A stretch of 33,930 bases of DNA. Origin: Acanthamoeba lenticulata. Taxonomy: Eukaryota; Discosea; Longamoebia; Acanthamoebidae. The stretch is from assembly GCA_002179805.1 (NCBI GenBank), contig NAVB01000334.1:1-33930 (forward strand). The letters are read 5' to 3'. Below the pieces are notes generated by a model. The model was given only the letters and a program-made list of their open reading frames with translations, was not told the DNA's origin and made no database searches. A program made the position numbers and the translations under genes. Positions 8,958 through 20,938 of the stretch are shown piece after piece. How positions within the stretch are numbered: the first letter of the stretch is position 1; the number at the start of each line of letters is the position of its first letter.

Positions 8958-11900
8958 CTACCCGGTCTTCCCGAAGCTGCCGCCGCTGCCCAGCAGCGTT
9001 GCGGGCTTGGCGGCCTTGGGCGGCACCGGCGGCGGCGCCCGGCGTGCCGTCGCAGCGCCGACGCCAGCCTCGGACACGGGCAGAAGCGGCATCGACGACG
9101 AGGCCAGCGGGGACGGCGTCGACGGCATCGACGACGCCGCGCCCATGACCGACGTCAGCGACGTCGCGCGCGTCATGACCGGGAGGCCAGCGCCGCCGCT
9201 CGACGGCGACGGCACGATGGTCGACACCGACTTGCCGCTGCCGGGCGAGGCCGGGATGATGTGGTGCGGGGGATGATGATGGTGATGTTGTTGGTGGTTG
9301 TTGCTGTGGAAGTCGGCCAGCTGCTGCTCGGCCGGGAGCCCGTAGGTGAACCCGCGCGACCGCGGCGACGGCACTTTGCTGGTACTCGCCGGCGATGTGG
9401 CGGCGGCCGCGGCAGCGGCGGCCGCAGCCGTGGGCGAGAGCGGCGTGGGCGACCGCGGCGAGGCCGCTGAGGATGACGCCGAGGCTGAGGCCGACGACGT
9501 GCGCGGCGACGAGGCGGGCGACGCCGAGGCCGACGACGACGTCGACGATGACGTGCCGAACGAGCGCGGCGAGGGCAACCGCGCACTGCCGCTGCCGCTG
9601 CTGTTGAGCGCCGAGGCCGACTTGAGGGCCACCTGCGGGAACATGGGCGCCGGCTGGCTCGGCGACATGAACGGGATCGGCGGCCGCCGGGGCGAGGACT
9701 CGACGGCGGCCGCGGCCGCGGCGACCAACTCTTCATTGCCGCCGGTGGCGCTGGCGCCGCCCGACGAAGGCGGCGACGGCATCGGTTCGTAGCCGCGGGG
9801 CGACGACGCGCCGCTGGTGCTGCCGTCAAAGGTCGAGTCCTTGCCGCTGCTCCGGTCGAGCTTGTCCTTGCGCCGGCCGACATCCTTGAAGGACAGCGTC
9901 CAGCTCTTGTTGCGTGCGTGGCCCCGGCGCGTCGGGCCGGCCTCGGAGGCATCGCCATTGGCGCCGCCCGCGGGGCTGTCGACACTGGCGCCGAGGTCGC
10001 TCCGGGCTTTTTCCGGCTGCGACGCCGCCAGCTTCTTGGCGCTCTTGCGCTCCTCCTTCTCGCGCTTGCGCTGGAGCTTCTCCTCCTCCTTGCTGCTGCT
10101 GTTGATGCTGCTCGCGAGGCCGCCGCTGCTGAGGATCTTGCCGCCGTGGCTCCGTCCGACGCTCGCGTAGCTGGCCACGGCCCACTTGGAGCCCGGGATC
10201 GCCGACCCGCCGCGCGGCGACTCGTCTCCGCCGCCGCTCCAGCTCTTGGGCAGCCCCGGCTTGCTTTGCGGGTGTCCTGCGCGCGTGTGTGTGCGCGTGC
10301 GCGCGTGTGCGTGTGAGTGTGCGCGCGTGTGTCGTGCGGTGAAGAAGGAGCGGACCCTCAGAGTAGGTCATGACGCCGGGGATGCGCTCGTTGGAGGCGG
10401 CCTTGCTGAGGAGCTCGGCGCGCTGGAGCTGCTGGACGGTGACGTCGCGCTTGGCCTTGTGGATGGACGTCACCCAGTCGTAGCGCTCCATCTTGGTCGC
10501 GCAGCAGACCTCGAGCAGGATCTCCTTCAGCCGCTTGTCCTCCTTCACGATCAAGAACCCGTGGTCGTCGTTCCCTGTGACGTGTATGCCGAGTCAGCGT
10601 GACGTGGCGTGAATTGGAATAATGAAATAAATTGATATTTTTTTTTAAAAAAAGGAACAAGAACAGTACCGACGCTGACGCGGGAGATGGCAGAGATGGC
10701 GGTCAGGTCGAGCACCTGCTCCACCTTGAGCGGGCACTCATCGAGCGACTGCCGAGTGTCGACACAAATGGAATGTCAGCTATTTAGCCGCCAACATCGA
10801 CGATGAGGACGTTATGGGAAGGGCCATCATGAGGGCGTGCCTTGGTCTTGCTGAGCTTGGGCTTGGCCTCGAGCAGCAGGTCGGTGAAGAGGATCAGGAA
10901 CTGCGACATTCGATTGGGGGAACACCAACATGTTGTGAGTGAGCCATTGCTGAGGAGAAATGGGGGGGGGGATGAACAAAGGCACACGACGTACGCGCTC
11001 CTGCTTCTCCTTCTTCTTGGCCTTCCGCACGTAGACGCGGCCCTCCTTCACATACTTTCGGTGCGGCTGCACCAATTTCTGTTTTCCGTTTCGTTTTCGT
11101 TTCAAATGTTTCGTAAGTATGCTGAAATGATTTCAAAATAAAATAAAATAAAATAAAATAGGAAAAAGAAAAAATGTGACGTACGATGTGGTTGGCGGGG
11201 ATGAGGCGGGACTGGAAGGAGGCCAGCTTGCCCAGGTTCTGGGCCTTGTTGGTCTGCGCCTCGATGAACTCGGTCACGGCCTTGATCTCCTCGAGGGCCT
11301 TCCGCAGCTCCTCGTAGTCGGCGTGGGTGGCGTCCGTGTAGCGGAGGAGCTCGGTCAGGAGCAGCTGGTAGCGCGGGATGCGCTGGATGGGCTGGATGAG
11401 GTAGTCGGCGATGTCGCCCACGCGGCCCTGCACGGTGCGCTTGAACTCGACGGTCTTGGTGTAGGGGCTGTTCACGTTCTCTCCGTCTGGGATCGCAAAC
11501 GCGCGCGGGATCTCCTGCTGCGCCTGTGGATTTCCAAGAATGTCAGCGTTTTCTATTTATCAACAATTATAATAATAATTAAAAAAGGAACAAAATGAAA
11601 ACGTACGCGTAGGAAGTCGGCGAGGGGGGAAGACTTCTTCTTGGCTTCGAGGAGTTCCTGGAGGGCGAAGCCATAGTTATTTACATAGTCGCAGTACAGC
11701 TTCAGGTAGGCCGAGATTTGCACGAAGATGTCGCCCTGTGTGACCACATTTTAACACCACCATTTGTCCATCAATTTCTTTTCAATAATCCTCAACAAAA
11801 ATATTTGAAGAATTCGCGTACGAGTTTGGAGTGGAAGCTCCAGTTCTGCATGCGTGGCTCCAGGTACTCTGTGATCAGCTTCTTGTTGAACCCTGCATGT

Positions 11901-14199
11901 AGACCGATGATGATGGTGGTGATGATAACGATCAGTTCCCACAGTCCAACCAGGACAACAAAGAGGCAGGATCAGCAGACACATACCGAGGATGGGGGCG
12001 ATCTGGCGCGAGAGGATCTTCATCTTCTCGAGTTCCGCTGCTGGGCCTCCCCGCACGTGCCTGGCAACGCGCCTTGCGTTAGGCCAACAAACAAAATCCA
12101 ATAAAACCAAAGCAGGAACGAACCAGGACTGAGTGGCGTCAAGAGTGGAGAGGAAGACATGGACGAGCAGGCGCAGGTTGTAGACGTAGGCGTGTTCCGT
12201 GCGGTAGATCTCTCGCGCCACGCTCTCTCGTCGCATCGCCTTGCGCACTGCGCCAAATCATTTCGTTCATTATTATTTCAAAATGTTTAAAAGTGAATAA
12301 AATGAAACCTTAACAAAGAAGGGCGGATGAAAAATAATATATAATTAAATAAATACAACACCAACAAAGAAAGGCGTGGAGGCGGCCGTACTCTGTACAC
12401 GGAAGAGCTTGCGGGCCTGGTGGCCTCGGAAAAATGCTTGGAAGCGCACGATCGCGCGGAGCTGCCGCGCCTCAGCCTCAGCCTCAGCCTCGGCCTCGGC
12501 CTGCTGCCGCCTTCGCTCCTCCTCTTCGCGCAAGTGCTCTTCCTCTTCCTGTTGTTGTTGCTTTTGTCGTCGCTCCTGTTCCTCCTTCTCCCGGGCCTCG
12601 TCCTGCCTCACCTTCTCCTTGGCCTTGTCGACATCGACGCGCGGGGCGACAGGCGGTGGCGGCCGCCGGCTGGACGGCGGGCCGTGCGAGCCGGGCTTGC
12701 GGCCGCCGGCGAACGTCGGGGAGAAGCCGCCGGTCAGGGTCTGGGCCGCCGGGCGCTGGTGGCCGCCCGAGACCGTCGGGGCGAGCGAGAACGGCCGCGC
12801 GCGCGAGTCGGCGTCGCCGTCGCGTCCCGGTGAGCTCAGCGCCATCGACGCCCGCACCTGCGGCTGGCACGTCCGCAGGATGTGGATCGCTCTGCACGAC
12901 CATGTCATGACGGCGTGAGCCTCGAAGAGAACGAAAACGACAAAGAACGAAGACGGTGGTAGCTGAAATCAATACCGCTCCTGCTCCTCCTTGGTGAAAA
13001 ACTTGCCGATCTCGAGGATGGTCTGCTTCTTGCCCTTGAGCTTGAAAGGGAAGAACCACCGCGAGTCGGCCACCTCGGCCAGCTTCTCCAGACACTCCCT
13101 ACACCGCCGGCAGCAAATTGTTAAAATATTTCAAAATGCCTAATATAATTTTCAAAATGAAAAAGGAAAAAAAAATGTGGGCGAGGTGAAAGTACAGGAC
13201 GCGCAGGATGTTGCGTTCGTCGTAGAGCTCAGCCACGAAGAAGCGGTTGTGAGCCGGTACGCCGAGGTCCTCGCATCCTTCCAGGAACAGTCTGTATTCG
13301 AAAAGGAGGAGAGGGTTGACACAAGAAACACGAGTCGCGTAGCGTGGTGCCTCATGAAGTTGCTACGTACTTGATCTTTTGTCGACATTTGTAGGCCACG
13401 TGGCCTTCGTCTTCCTTCACCGCTGGCACGTAGTCTGCATACAACACAAGACATCGCGCCGAGAGTCTCTTGTCAGGCACCACCCAGGGCCCAGCAGCAC
13501 GGAAGGGAGAGAGAGAGAGAGAGCGCGCGACGTGATCATACCGGGGCTGATGAGGCGCACGAGCTTGCACAGGCGTACACCGTCCTTCAATACAGTTTCC
13601 TGCGGCGCAGTCAACAACGTCAGCAAACGACGTGTTATTATTGTTCCAACCATGTATTGAGTAAGAAAGAATAAAAATGTGGCCCCATAATGTGAACAGA
13701 CAGTTGTATGTGCTACACAACCGGCCAAAATTAAAACACAGTGGTGGTGCCTGGCGGAGAATTTGGCGCGCCAGGACACACATAAACCAACCGTTCACAT
13801 GCATGGGCGGCTCAGGCGTGTTGCTGTGGTGTTGCCACCAAAAACAACCACAAAAAAAAAAAAAACAAACTCGTACCCTAATAAATGTCGAGAGATTAAA
13901 TCAACAATATTAAAAATAAATAAACACAAAAATATGATTTAATCATGAAGTTGAATTTGCACCAACAACAGGCCTCTTGCAGTACACGGGAAAACAAAGC
14001 CATTTGGAATGGCAGATTTATCGTAATTGAATAATCGTAACTAGGGTTGGAGGGAGGGGGGGGGGCATACAATGGTAGGCCGGCCAGAAGAGATGAGCTC
14101 CTGCAACTCTTCATCTTCGACGAGAGCTTCCTCGAGCCACAGGAACAGCCCAAATTCGCGTACTAGAAAATCTTGCACTTGCTGCTGTGAAACCTCCAT
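8958..14199 (-). CDS. Vav-like Rho guanine nucleotide exchange factor (CH-IQ-DH-PH)
   Basis: Predicted to load GTP onto a Rho/Rac GTPase through its DH domain. The 16 exons are 14199-14071, 13599-13542, 13434-13371, 13291-13196, 13098-12976, 12891-12392, 12247-12124, 12060-11987, 11892-11822, 11735-11607, 11523-11185, 11066-10995, 10900-10841, 10748-10670, 10574-10356 and 10276-8958: 1151 residues, frame intact throughout. A calponin-homology domain occupies about residues 10-116 (LKDGVRLCKLVRLISP, FLEGCEDLGVPAHN, AELYDERNILRVL). A charged coiled coil with an (EA)n run precedes an IQ motif near 305-322 (IVRFQAFFRGHQARKLFR). DH spans about 326-545, with IADYLIQPIQRIPRYQLLL diagnostic. PH spans about 570-675 (FLILFTDLLLEAK, YDWVTSIH). 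The 430-residue tail is Ser/Ala/Pro-rich with poly-Ala and His runs and ends near PPPVPPK, an SH3-ligand-like motif. One intron (10749-10840) appears to be GC-AG. A TATATATA run at 14210-14218 sits too close to the ATG to be a confident core promoter. Confidence 0.92.
11135..11160 (+). repeat. AAAAT pentanucleotide repeat in intron
   Basis: Five consecutive AAAAT units (TAAAA on the displayed strand) lie in the Rho GEF intron between the exons ending at 11185 and starting at 11066. Confidence 0.8.
12470..12503 (-). repeat. Hexanucleotide coding repeat (Ala-Glu)n
   Basis: Repeats of CAGCCT/CGGCCT on the plus strand encode alternating Ala-Glu on the minus strand, inside the Rho GEF coiled coil. 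It is likely length-variable between strains. Confidence 0.7.
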
Positions 14200-14991
14200 T
14201 AAAATAAATATATATATAGCTGTCTTGTCTCCTCCTCTGCGTCAGAGTCTGCTCTGCACCCAGCAGTCAACACGTCACCGAACTGGCTGGCGAGGATCCG
14301 AGCAAAATCATAAAAAATGTGGGCGCAGATGGGCCTCGTCACCCGTGCGCGCCAACAGAACTGTGGCCCGTGTGTGTCGGTTCGCTGTTTGTTTTTTCCT
14401 TTCCTTATTGCGCGGAGTTAGAGCGCTTCAATTAATGAAAAACAATGCAATTTGTATGTCATGGTCCTTGGCGCCAGCCAACACCCGACGCCCGACATGT
14501 CGTGATGACGTTGGGGGTGTCTCACTAGAAAGCCTCCAACCGCCAAGCAGCTCATGCACTCCGCCGGGCGCTCACTGGTCCAGCTCTCCACGCCGACGTT
14601 GTGCTTCGTCGCCTACGACCGCACGGCGCGTTGAGCCCCAGGCGACGCTCGCTCCGGTGGCCTTGAGCAGAGCGCGAGCCGCCAATGCCGCCGCACGGCC
14701 CATGGGGGCCTTGCGGTGTGTTGCGCCGCAGGGAACGACGTCGCTCTACATTTGGTGAGCTGGGGCGGCTGTGTCTTTCGACTTGATTCTACAGGCCTGC
14801 AGGAAGCTTCATACGCGCCGTATCGGTGCACACACGAGGCCACGAACACACCTCTTGGTGGGGGTTCTAATAAACGCATACATTTATAAAATCTATCTAC
14901 GTGCGCCACCTCCAACCAACACAAACCGGCGAGCATCATCACAAAGCCAAAAAGGGCCACACACGACCAAAAGCACCATCATGGCTTCAAA
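14200..14991. other. Intergenic region with a possible exon-like stretch
   Basis: About 790 bp separate the 5' end of the Rho GEF gene and the 3' end of the larger paralogue. AT-rich runs occur at 14200-14220 and 14870-14905. On the plus strand, 14530-14637 reads as a coding-like stretch ending in TGA (KQLMHSAGRSLVQL, LCFVAYDRTAR) but has no evident start. It could be a pseudogene remnant, a lone exon or chance. No RNA gene was seen. Confidence 0.35.
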
Positions 14992-17234
14992 TCAGATAAA
15001 GAGGATGAGGTCCATGAGCGCCTGCTGGAACTTGCGCGTCCGCTTCACGATGTCGCCTGTCTGGCGCATGCAATCGGCCTTGGACTTGCCTCCGGCCTTG
15101 AGGTCGTTCGTTGGTTTGTGATCACAACGACAACGTTGGTGAGTCAGCACGAGCTGGACAAGAGGGTCAGTGAGGCGAGGCGGAAGGGCCGGACCTGCAA
15201 TTCCTTAATGAAGGTGGCGGCGGCGCCCGAGATGGTGGTGATGTCGGGGGTCAGGTGGGTGAACTGGAACGCCGAGTCGCCCGCGAGCGAGGCCAGCAGC
15301 GGCGGCACACTTTCCTTGACATCGCGCACACGCTTGAGGAGGTCGACGGCGCCATCATAGTCGAACCGGAAGCCGTCGTCTTCGATCTTCTTGAGGCGGT
15401 AGAGGAACTGGTCGAGCTCGAACGAGAGCCGCGTGACGCTGGCCTCGCGCTCGGCCGACGCCTGTCGCGCGCGGCGCTGCTCGACTTCGACCTGCTCACG
15501 CTCCTGGCGGTCGCGCTCGGCCGCGCGGACCTTCTCGCGCAGCTCCCGCATGCGCTCGACCTCGTCATCGATGGCGCTGGTCACTGTCTTCTTCAGCTTC
15601 TGCGCGCCTTCCTTCACCTTTCTGACCGTTCGCGAGAACTTGGCCTTTGCCTTCTCTGCGGTTGGTTTACGCAAATATTTGAAGTATGCCACCAATTAAA
15701 TAGGTGAGAATAGCAATAATAAAGAACAGTCATGATGATCTTTCGACGAGCGGGCAGCTGCTAGCGTACCCGTGCGTGAGGCCTTGTAATCGCGTGCCGT
15801 GTCCATGAGCGCCACGGAGTCGTCGACAAACTTCTTGGTCTCTACCGCCATCCTTACGCTCTGTACCCGTTTTCGTTCAAATGTGTTTTTGTGTAAATTA
15901 AAGAATTGAAAAAAAAAAAAAGGACGTACGCCCTGCTTGGACTTGCGCTTGATGTAGCGAAGAGTCTTGCGGCCTGAGTCGACAAACTCACGGATGCCGA
16001 GCCCGAAGCGCTCTTCATCAAAGTCGTCGGCAGACATGTCCGGCTGGATCATGGCGTCCACGGCATCAAGCCGCTGGATGCCCTCCTTGGCGCCCCGCAC
16101 GAACTCCTTGGACTCATGCTCCTCGCGCTCGAGGTCGATCTTCCACAGGTAAGGGTCCACGTTGCCGTAGTCCACCCCGGTATCGCCGTCGACATCCTCT
16201 TGGTCGGCCTCATCGAACAGAGCCCGCGCCCACTCTGGCCTCCGCGCCTCCTTCGCGCGCTTTCGTTCTTCCTTCGTTTTCGGCTTCATTCTTCGGCTGC
16301 CGCCGCTTTCGTTCTTTGGAGCCGCCGCGCCGGCGGCCTCCGGGAGGTCGCTCACGTAGAGCGCTCGAATGGCGGCGCTCGCCTCACCAGCCACCGCCGC
16401 GTTGCTCCGCCCGGCCGAGCCCGTATGCGAGGACGGAAGGCCGTGCTGGGGCTCGTCCCCGAGCAGCTCGTTGAGGTTGCTGAGAACGTCCCCGATCTGC
16501 GCAAACGTGTCGGCCGTCTGCTTCTTGTCCCCGAGGCGCGGCGAGACCGACGTCGAAGAGGAGGCGGACGAGGACAAAGTCGGCGACGGAGCGCCGCTGC
16601 CGCTCTCCCGCTTGCTCGTTTTGGCCTTCCCGCTGCCGCTGGCGCTGCTCAAATCCTGCAGCTTCTTCTCTGCGGCGGCGGCCGTCTTCGGGCTGTCGAG
16701 CGATGTTTTCGTTGACTTGCTCGAGGCGCTGGGCGACGACAAAGACGATGGCCGGCCCGGACGTTCGGCGACGGGCGAGCCGCCGACGTCGACGTCGGCC
16801 GTCTCGATAAGATCGAGCAGGGCGAGGGACGGGCTGTGCTGACGCTTCCACTCAGCGCGACGTCGGCGCTCGCGCTCTTCGTAGGATTCGACGCTTGCTG
16901 GGCTTGCAATTCCGTCCTGCGTCTGGTAATGGGCTGGCGGCTGCTGAAGCTGCCGCTTGGCCGCGGCTTCGGCGGCACTGTCCTCCATCTCGAGATGCTT
17001 CTTGGACTTGGCCTCGAGGAAGTCGGCCCTGCTGCGCTCCTGCTTGATCTCCCACCGACGCTTTTCCTCGTGCTTGTAGGAGGGGGACGAGCCCAATGAC
17101 GTCGCTGCTCGGGCCGCCTCATTGCTGCCGCCGTTTGTCTTGAAGCTGGTGGGAGGCGCTTTCTTGCCGCCCCCCGCTGCGCCCACCAGAAACCGTTCGA
17201 GCCGTTTTCGTTCTACTTCCGCCGGGTCGTTCAT
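14992..17234 (-). CDS. Tandem paralogue A, unrecognised helical family, 653 aa
   Basis: Family not recognised. Exons 17234-15930, 15860-15770, 15655-15195 and 15096-14992 give 653 residues. The first 330 or so residues are charged and Ser/Ala-rich low complexity with a basic coiled coil (YEERERRRRAEWKRQ). The conserved core runs from about residue 340 to the end: WARALFDEADQED, a REEHESKEFVRGAKEGIQRL helix, FDEERFG, KTLRYIKRKSKQG, KKFVDDSVALMDTARDYK, a long coiled coil (DDEVERMRELREKVRAAERD), VKESVPPLLASL and a terminal LMDLILFI. This core aligns end to end with the next gene upstream, with introns at the same places and phases (0, 1, 0); exon 2 is 91 nt in both. Heptad-rich helices suggest an elongated helical bundle, possibly a BAR-like or scaffold role, but that is speculation. 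There is no membrane segment or signal peptide. Confidence 0.8.
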
Positions 17235-17620
17235 CTCTCTTTCGTTCTTCTTTGATTTTGTTTTTTAAAAAGAAAAAAAAGCGACGGGAGGGACCAAGTT
17301 AGAGAAGCACAGTGCCGTGGGTGTGCGACTCCGGTGAGGATAGATAGGGAAAAGGGGGTGCACCAAGGCAGAGCCTAACAAAGGAAGAAGGCAAACAGTA
17401 TTATTGAACGAAGGAGAAGAAAGAAAGCTTGTGTATGTCCTAAAAAACTACAACCTTTTGCCTGTGCGGGAATACGGTCATGCTTTAAATTTCCTCCAAG
17501 TTCTACCTGTGTCCCCGTGAAGCAAGACCAAGAAGAGCAACAACAGTTGCACGGGGCATGACAAGAAAAAGGAGTGTATCTTTTCGGCGTTTTTCATGAC
17601 CGCGATGCGGCGCGGCAGAT
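17235..17620. other. Intergenic spacer between tandem paralogues
   Basis: About 386 bp contain the promoter of paralogue A and the 3' end of paralogue B. An A-rich tract lies at 17266-17280. I see no TATA consensus and no further gene. Confidence 0.4.
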
Positions 17621-18902
17621 TTATATGAAGAGTATGAGGCGGCCAACATCGTCCTGCAGTTTACGGGCGAGCTTGAGCAAGACCGAACTCCGCTCCAGGC
17701 ACACCGTCCTCGGCTTACCCGCCTGTCAGACCAAGCTGTGGTGAGCGCAGCAGCGCACAAACAACCTCAACTCAAGTTTGCACGAACCTGCCATTCCTTG
17801 ACCAGTGTGGTTGTAGCCGTCGATATGTCGGCCACTGCTGCGGTGAAGCCCCCAAACTGCTTGGCGGCTTCTGGCGTTAGACTGCTGAGCATGGGCGGCA
17901 CGCTGTCTTTGATGTCTTTGGCCTTCTTCAACAGCTCGACGGCGTCCTCCTTGGCGATGGTGTAGGACGGATTGTCGATCTTCTCCAAGTGGTTCACCAA
18001 TCGGTCGCATGTTAGCGAGAGGCGCGTGTAGTGGCACTCGCGTGTGGCCGCAACCTGGCAAAGGCCCTCGCGCTTGTTTTCGACCTCTGGCTCACGCTCC
18101 ATGCGGGCGACCCGGATCTTCTCTCGCAGCTCCTTCATACGCTCCATCTCCTCCTCGACCACGAAGGAGATGGTCTTGGTCAGCCGCATCGTGCCTTCCT
18201 TCACCTTCCTGATGGTGCCCGAGAAGGCCGCCTTGGCCTTTTCTGCTCGTCATCGATTGTGTCAGCATCTCAAACCCAAGAAGATGCGGCCTTTGTTGTG
18301 TACCTGTTTGAGTGCTCTTGTAGTCCCTGGCGGTGTCCAGCAGCGCGAAGGAGTCGTCCATGAACTGCTTCGTCTCATGCGCCATGAGCGATCCCTGTTT
18401 TTTTGTTGTTGGTGATCATGAGTCCAACAGCGGTGAAGTGTCGACAGTAAGGAAATGAACAGGAGGTCGATCGTACGCCTTGCTGGAGCTTTCGCTTGGC
18501 ATAGCGGATGGTCTTCTTGCCGTTTACAAGGAACTCCTTGACGCTGGTGCCGAACTTGTCCTCATCGAATTCCTGGGCGTTCATGTTGGGCTCCAGGGCT
18601 CTGTGGATGCCGGCCAGCTGCGTAGCGCCTTTGTGGGCATCCTGCACGAACTCGCGCGACTCGCGCTCTTCTGTCTCCAGGTCGCCAGGCACATAGGGTG
18701 GATTGTCCCCGTCGTCAAAGAGCGGGTCATACTCTGCCCAGTCGGGCTTCTTTTTCTCGGCTGGCTTGCGGACACGTCTGGGCGGGCCTGGCGTGATGCA
18801 TGTGCTCTTGGGTCTGTTGCTGAAGATTTCTTTCAGCGCCGCCACGCTGGTAGAAGAGTTGCGCATCTCTTCGATTGAGATAAAGTCTGCTGACTTTGAC
18901 AT
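17621..18902 (-). CDS. Tandem paralogue B, unrecognised helical family, 357 aa
   Basis: Shorter sister of the downstream gene, also unrecognised. Exons 18902-18477, 18394-18304, 18242-17788 and 17722-17621 give 357 residues. The low-complexity N-terminus of paralogue A is absent; the core starts near residue 52 (PDWAEYDPLFDDGD). Shared landmarks are EERESREFVQDAHKGATQL, FDEDKFG, KTIRYAKRKLQQG, KQFMDDSFALLDTARDYK, EEEMERMKELREKIRVARME, IKDSVPPMLSSL and the terminal GRLILFI. The last 34-codon exon ends one residue after the same LILF motif as paralogue A. Intron phases (0, 1, 0) and the 91-nt second exon are conserved, so a tandem duplication of an already intron-containing gene is the simplest history. 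No catalytic motif is visible. The gene is read in the same direction as its sister. Confidence 0.8.
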
Positions 18903-19632
18903 GGTGTAGTTGCTTGCTGGTGGAACCTGTACAGTGTCTCTCTGGAGACCACGAAACTGCTGATATGGTCAGTGCTCTCGACAGACGACGCCTTGCTAGG
19001 CTACGCAATTATTGAACTTTGCCAGGCAGCACAAACAATGAATAGAACATTGCTTAACAGAAATACACACAAATATATGTTGATCATTGACAGACTAATT
19101 GACACCGTAAGGTTGCACAAGGAAAAGAACCACTGTTGAGAGCGCAGCAGTTCAGTGGTTGAACTGCTGGCAGACGTACCAACTCAAGAGGCTTTTCTGC
19201 AGCTTGTGGGGACTAGAGGAATGAGATGGCCATGGGAAAGATGGGAAACAAGGAACAAATTCCAAGATCCCAGATGGCTTTGTTCCGATGTAGCAGCGCT
19301 TGTGCAAATTAAGGCATGTGTCTCCTTATTTGATGTCAAAGCAGATATCGGAGCTCTTGCTGCGCGACGGAGCTGCTCGTGGTGTGACGTGCGCGTAGCC
19401 CAAACCCGAAACTAGCAAAAAAAAAAAAAATAATAAAAAATTGCACGTAAAGACAAGTTGCTATGTTTTACTTGCAGAGTAAAAGGTTGTTTGTTTTTTG
19501 CGGAGGGACGAGTCTCGACAAGTTGGGCGCGGCAGCAAGCGCCCGCTGGGTGATTTCTTCCTGCTCGCGCTACCACGCAGCGCACTTGGCCTTTCATTCT
19601 CTTCTTCTTCTTCTGCAATGCACCAACACGAT
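18903..19632. other. Intergenic region
   Basis: About 730 bp hold the upstream flank of paralogue B and the 3' flank of the FAD monooxygenase. A poly-A/AT tract lies at 19417-19440. An 86-codon plus-strand frame (19155-19415) has no recognisable motif and I do not call it. Confidence 0.4.
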
Positions 19633-20938
19633 TTACAGTTGTACTGGGCGGCACTCGGCAAAGGGCGGCTGGTCGTAGAGCTTCTTGCCGCCAAAGTAGC
19701 TTCCCTCGATGGCTTTGCGCGCGCGTTCGCGCATGTCCTCCTCGTAGCTGCCGATGGTTTCCTCCGTGGCGCCACCGGTCGCAAGCCTCGCACACAGCCT
19801 GGCCGCATCCTGCAGGGCCGTGTTGGCGCCAACGCCGCCCGTCGGGGACATGACGTGGACCGCATCGCCCAAAAGCGTGACTCGCGCCGACGGGCTCCAG
19901 CGAGGCAGCTCGGGCGCAAACGAACACAGGCGAAGGGCGGCGGCCTGCTCGACCGCCTGGAGCTCCAGAAGGGCGCGAACCGACGGGTGCCATGACTGCG
20001 TGAGCTGGAGCGACTGCTCAACGGCGGGCTTGTGCGCAGGAGCCCCGGCTTGGTCTTCGCCAAGGTCCTGGCTCGTGAAGTTGCCCCGGCGGCCAACAAG
20101 AACCCAATACATGTAGTCCTCCACGCTGGGCAGTCGGCCGCCAGAGGCCTCCGCCGGGTCGACAGCGAACCGCACGGGCTCCAAGATCAAGCTCAGCGAC
20201 TGCGAGACGGCGCGCACAAGGGACATCCCCTGCAGGGCAGATGTCGGGAAGCGCTCCAGCAACTCGGGCGTGATCAGCGTCTTTCCATAGATGCAGTGGC
20301 CTTCTGTGTCCACTGGCACATGGTCAGGCAGCAGCTGGCGCCGAACACCAGACCGCCAGCCGTCGGCGCCCACCAGCAGGTCCCCGGTTGCCTCAGAGCC
20401 ATCGGCAAAGTGCGCCGTTACCTGCTCGGGACAGACAACATGAGACATGGGCAAGGCCACAAGCAGCTGGTGGACGTTGACGAGAACGGCGAACCTTGCT
20501 GCCATCAGCAGAGAGGGTGTAGCGGCTAAAATGCTTGCCAAAGTGGAGGCAATCCTCGAGACCCAACATCAACAAGCCTCGCAGGAGGGTGCGGTCCACT
20601 GTGTACGACTGTCCCTCTCGCTTCGGCGGTCTCGCCCAATCTGCCAGCGGCTCGCCCGTCGCCGCATCCAGCGCAGCCCCGAGCCCCTCGGGCGCCTTGG
20701 CGCAAGTGGCCTCGAACAGAGACCACTGAGCAGCGTCGAGACACGCCCGCAGCGCGTCGGCCCCGTTGGCGTCGACCCGGATGCGATAGCCCTGCGGCCG
20801 GAAGTGCTGGGTCGGGTCTCGCTCAAACACAGAGACGGTCATCCCGGCCCTCTTCAAGCCCTGCGCCAGGCACAGTCCGCCCAGGCCTGCCCCGACCACC
20901 AACACATGAAGGTCGTTTTTGGTTGAAGTGGTGGACAT
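19633..20938 (-). CDS. FAD-dependent monooxygenase, class A (aromatic hydroxylase-like)
   Basis: Class A flavin monooxygenases use NAD(P)H and O2 to hydroxylate mostly aromatic substrates. Exons 20938-20495 and 20421-19633, split by a 73-bp intron, give 410 residues. The three flavin signatures are present: the dinucleotide-binding GAGLGG (residues 16-21) after a short leader, followed by the FERD strand end; the DG motif in LLVGADGWRSGVRRQL; and the GD motif in VTLLGDAVHVMSPTGGVGAN with the following helix. YRIRVDANGADALR near the N-terminus also fits. A Met 13 codons upstream (20977) could start a 423-residue form; I prefer 20938 because it sits closer to the nucleotide-binding strand. The C-terminus carries no membrane anchor. 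Substrate is unknown, and the neighbours give no pathway hint. Confidence 0.88.

Noticed and set aside
9173..9985. Long overlapping open frames on both strands in the Rho GEF tail
   Set aside because: GC-rich codon bias makes stop codons rare in every frame. Only the frame ending at 8958 continues the PH-domain exon and lacks Arg-rich shadow composition.
19155..19415. 86-codon plus-strand frame in the gap beside the FAD monooxygenase
   Set aside because: No motif, low coding character and no promoter or homologue recognised.
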